From positions 14,425,562 to 14,489,561 of the forward strand of contig NC_080418.1 of the NCBI RefSeq assembly GCF_029873635.1: a stretch of DNA of 64,000 nucleotides. The letters are read 5' to 3'. Below the pieces are notes generated by a model. The model did not search any database. It was not told the DNA's origin and saw only the letters and a program-made list of their open reading frames with translations. The translations under genes and the position numbers were made by a program. Shown piece by piece: positions 63,421-64,000 of this stretch (its first letter is position 1; each line of letters begins with the position of its first letter). Source of the DNA: Malania oleifera (lineage: Eukaryota > Streptophyta > Magnoliopsida > Santalales > Ximeniaceae).

Positions 63421-64000
63421 TGTAAAGACTTGAAAAATAATAGTAATTAAATAAAGAGGAAAAGAAAAATTTAAAGAAGGTAAAGTAGGATTCGTCAACG
63501 AATGCCCTGACTTCGTTGACGAACTCTCTTATACGGTTCGTGGACAAAGTTCAGTGTTTCGTCGACAAAGAGATACTGAGAGGGGGTGTTTTGAACCCAG
63601 TGGTTCGTTGATGAGATTCTTACCTTCATTGATGAACTACCTTCTTCGACTCATCGACGAGTACATGTGGCTCGTCAACGAAGCCATGTGTCAAGTCACC
63701 TATATATCTGCAAAAACGGGGTTTCAGCGAGATAATCAAATCCTGTTTCCTTTCTCTCTCCAGAAAAATGAATGCTTTGACTTCTCTTTACAAATCCAGC
63801 TCCGTTTCTCCTCGGTTCAACGATCAGAAGCTACCACGATGATACTGGGGAGATTTTCTACAACTTAACCAGAGCAGAACTTTGATTTGAGAAGCTTGGG
63901 GACCATCCCAAAATCAGGACAAGTAGGTTATTTAAGGGTTATTTGGCTTGTACGTTTTTCTGAACCCAGATTTAGTTGTAGATGTTATTATACTGGTGTT
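63421..64000 (+). repeat. 3' LTR of relic D (cut by window end)
   Basis: Starts TGTAAAGACTTG. It holds eight TTCGTCGACGAA-like words (63489-63683), a CTATATATC TATA word (63699) and a CT-rich leader. The rest is outside the window. Confidence 0.75.

Larger units (their letters stand above)
61799..64000 (+). mobile_element. Tekay-like Ty3-gypsy relic D, continuing past the window
   Basis: Shortened relic with recognisable parts of gag end (zinc-knuckle-like, about 61950-62015), protease (about 62101-62450, 'IVFFDSRATHSFI'), integrase C-terminal with chromodomain-like tail (about 62460-63103, 'IPLVKILWRNHAVEDASWEL'), a polypurine tract and the start of a 3' LTR. No reverse transcriptase is seen. 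Closely related to elements B and C. Decayed. Confidence 0.75.

Overview
The window is nuclear DNA of a flowering plant, most likely a eudicot. The evidence is a split actin gene with plant-type intron positions, a plant tRNA-Ser(AGA) gene, Ty3/gypsy elements of the Tekay/Del and Athila kinds, Ty1/copia solo LTRs, TRIMs, MITEs, and a nuclear copy of part of the plastid gene rbcL. Only two host genes can be supported: tRNA-Ser (27058-27139, minus) and actin (coding 31510-34543, minus, with a leader intron reaching about 36111). Everything else is repeats or AT-rich spacer.

Left block, 1-23972, is a stack of nested LTR retrotransposons. An Athila-like element with a gag region but no recognisable pol (1-6483, left LTR cut by the window edge) sits in an older Tekay-like element C. 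Pieces of C appear at 6484-7012 (protease) and 19194-23972 (reverse transcriptase to 3' LTR). A second Tekay-like element B (7013-19193) also lies inside C. B itself carries a reverse-oriented gypsy solo LTR (9895-12136, duplication GAAAG) and, in its 3' LTR, a copia-like solo LTR (15239-17333). All are decayed fossils.

Middle block, 23973-47855, is AT-rich and holds the two host genes, microsatellites, two MITE-like elements, a dispersed AT-rich repeat, a three-unit tandem repeat of about 135 bp (40801-41208), and a complete TRIM (43828-44490, duplication AAAAT).

Right block, 47856-64000, starts with an old gypsy solo LTR (47856-52228) into which a copia solo LTR has inserted (48627-50668, duplication TCACG). 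After an AT-rich spacer comes an rbcL fragment (about 55925-60653). It is split by two copies of one MITE only 37 bp apart; the second MITE was in turn hit by two gypsy solo LTRs (56456-58577, duplication CTCCC; 58677-60340, duplication CAATA). A partial TRIM, a 326-bp tandem pair and another Tekay-like relic with the start of its 3' LTR (63421 onward) follow.

A recurring theme is LTR architecture. Several gypsy LTR families have an array of about eight short palindromes (consensus TTCGTCGACGAA) just upstream of a TATA box and a CT-rich leader. Other LTR families here carry different palindromes in the same place. A second block, close to CTGAGAGGTGTCTCACCC, is shared by at least seven LTRs.
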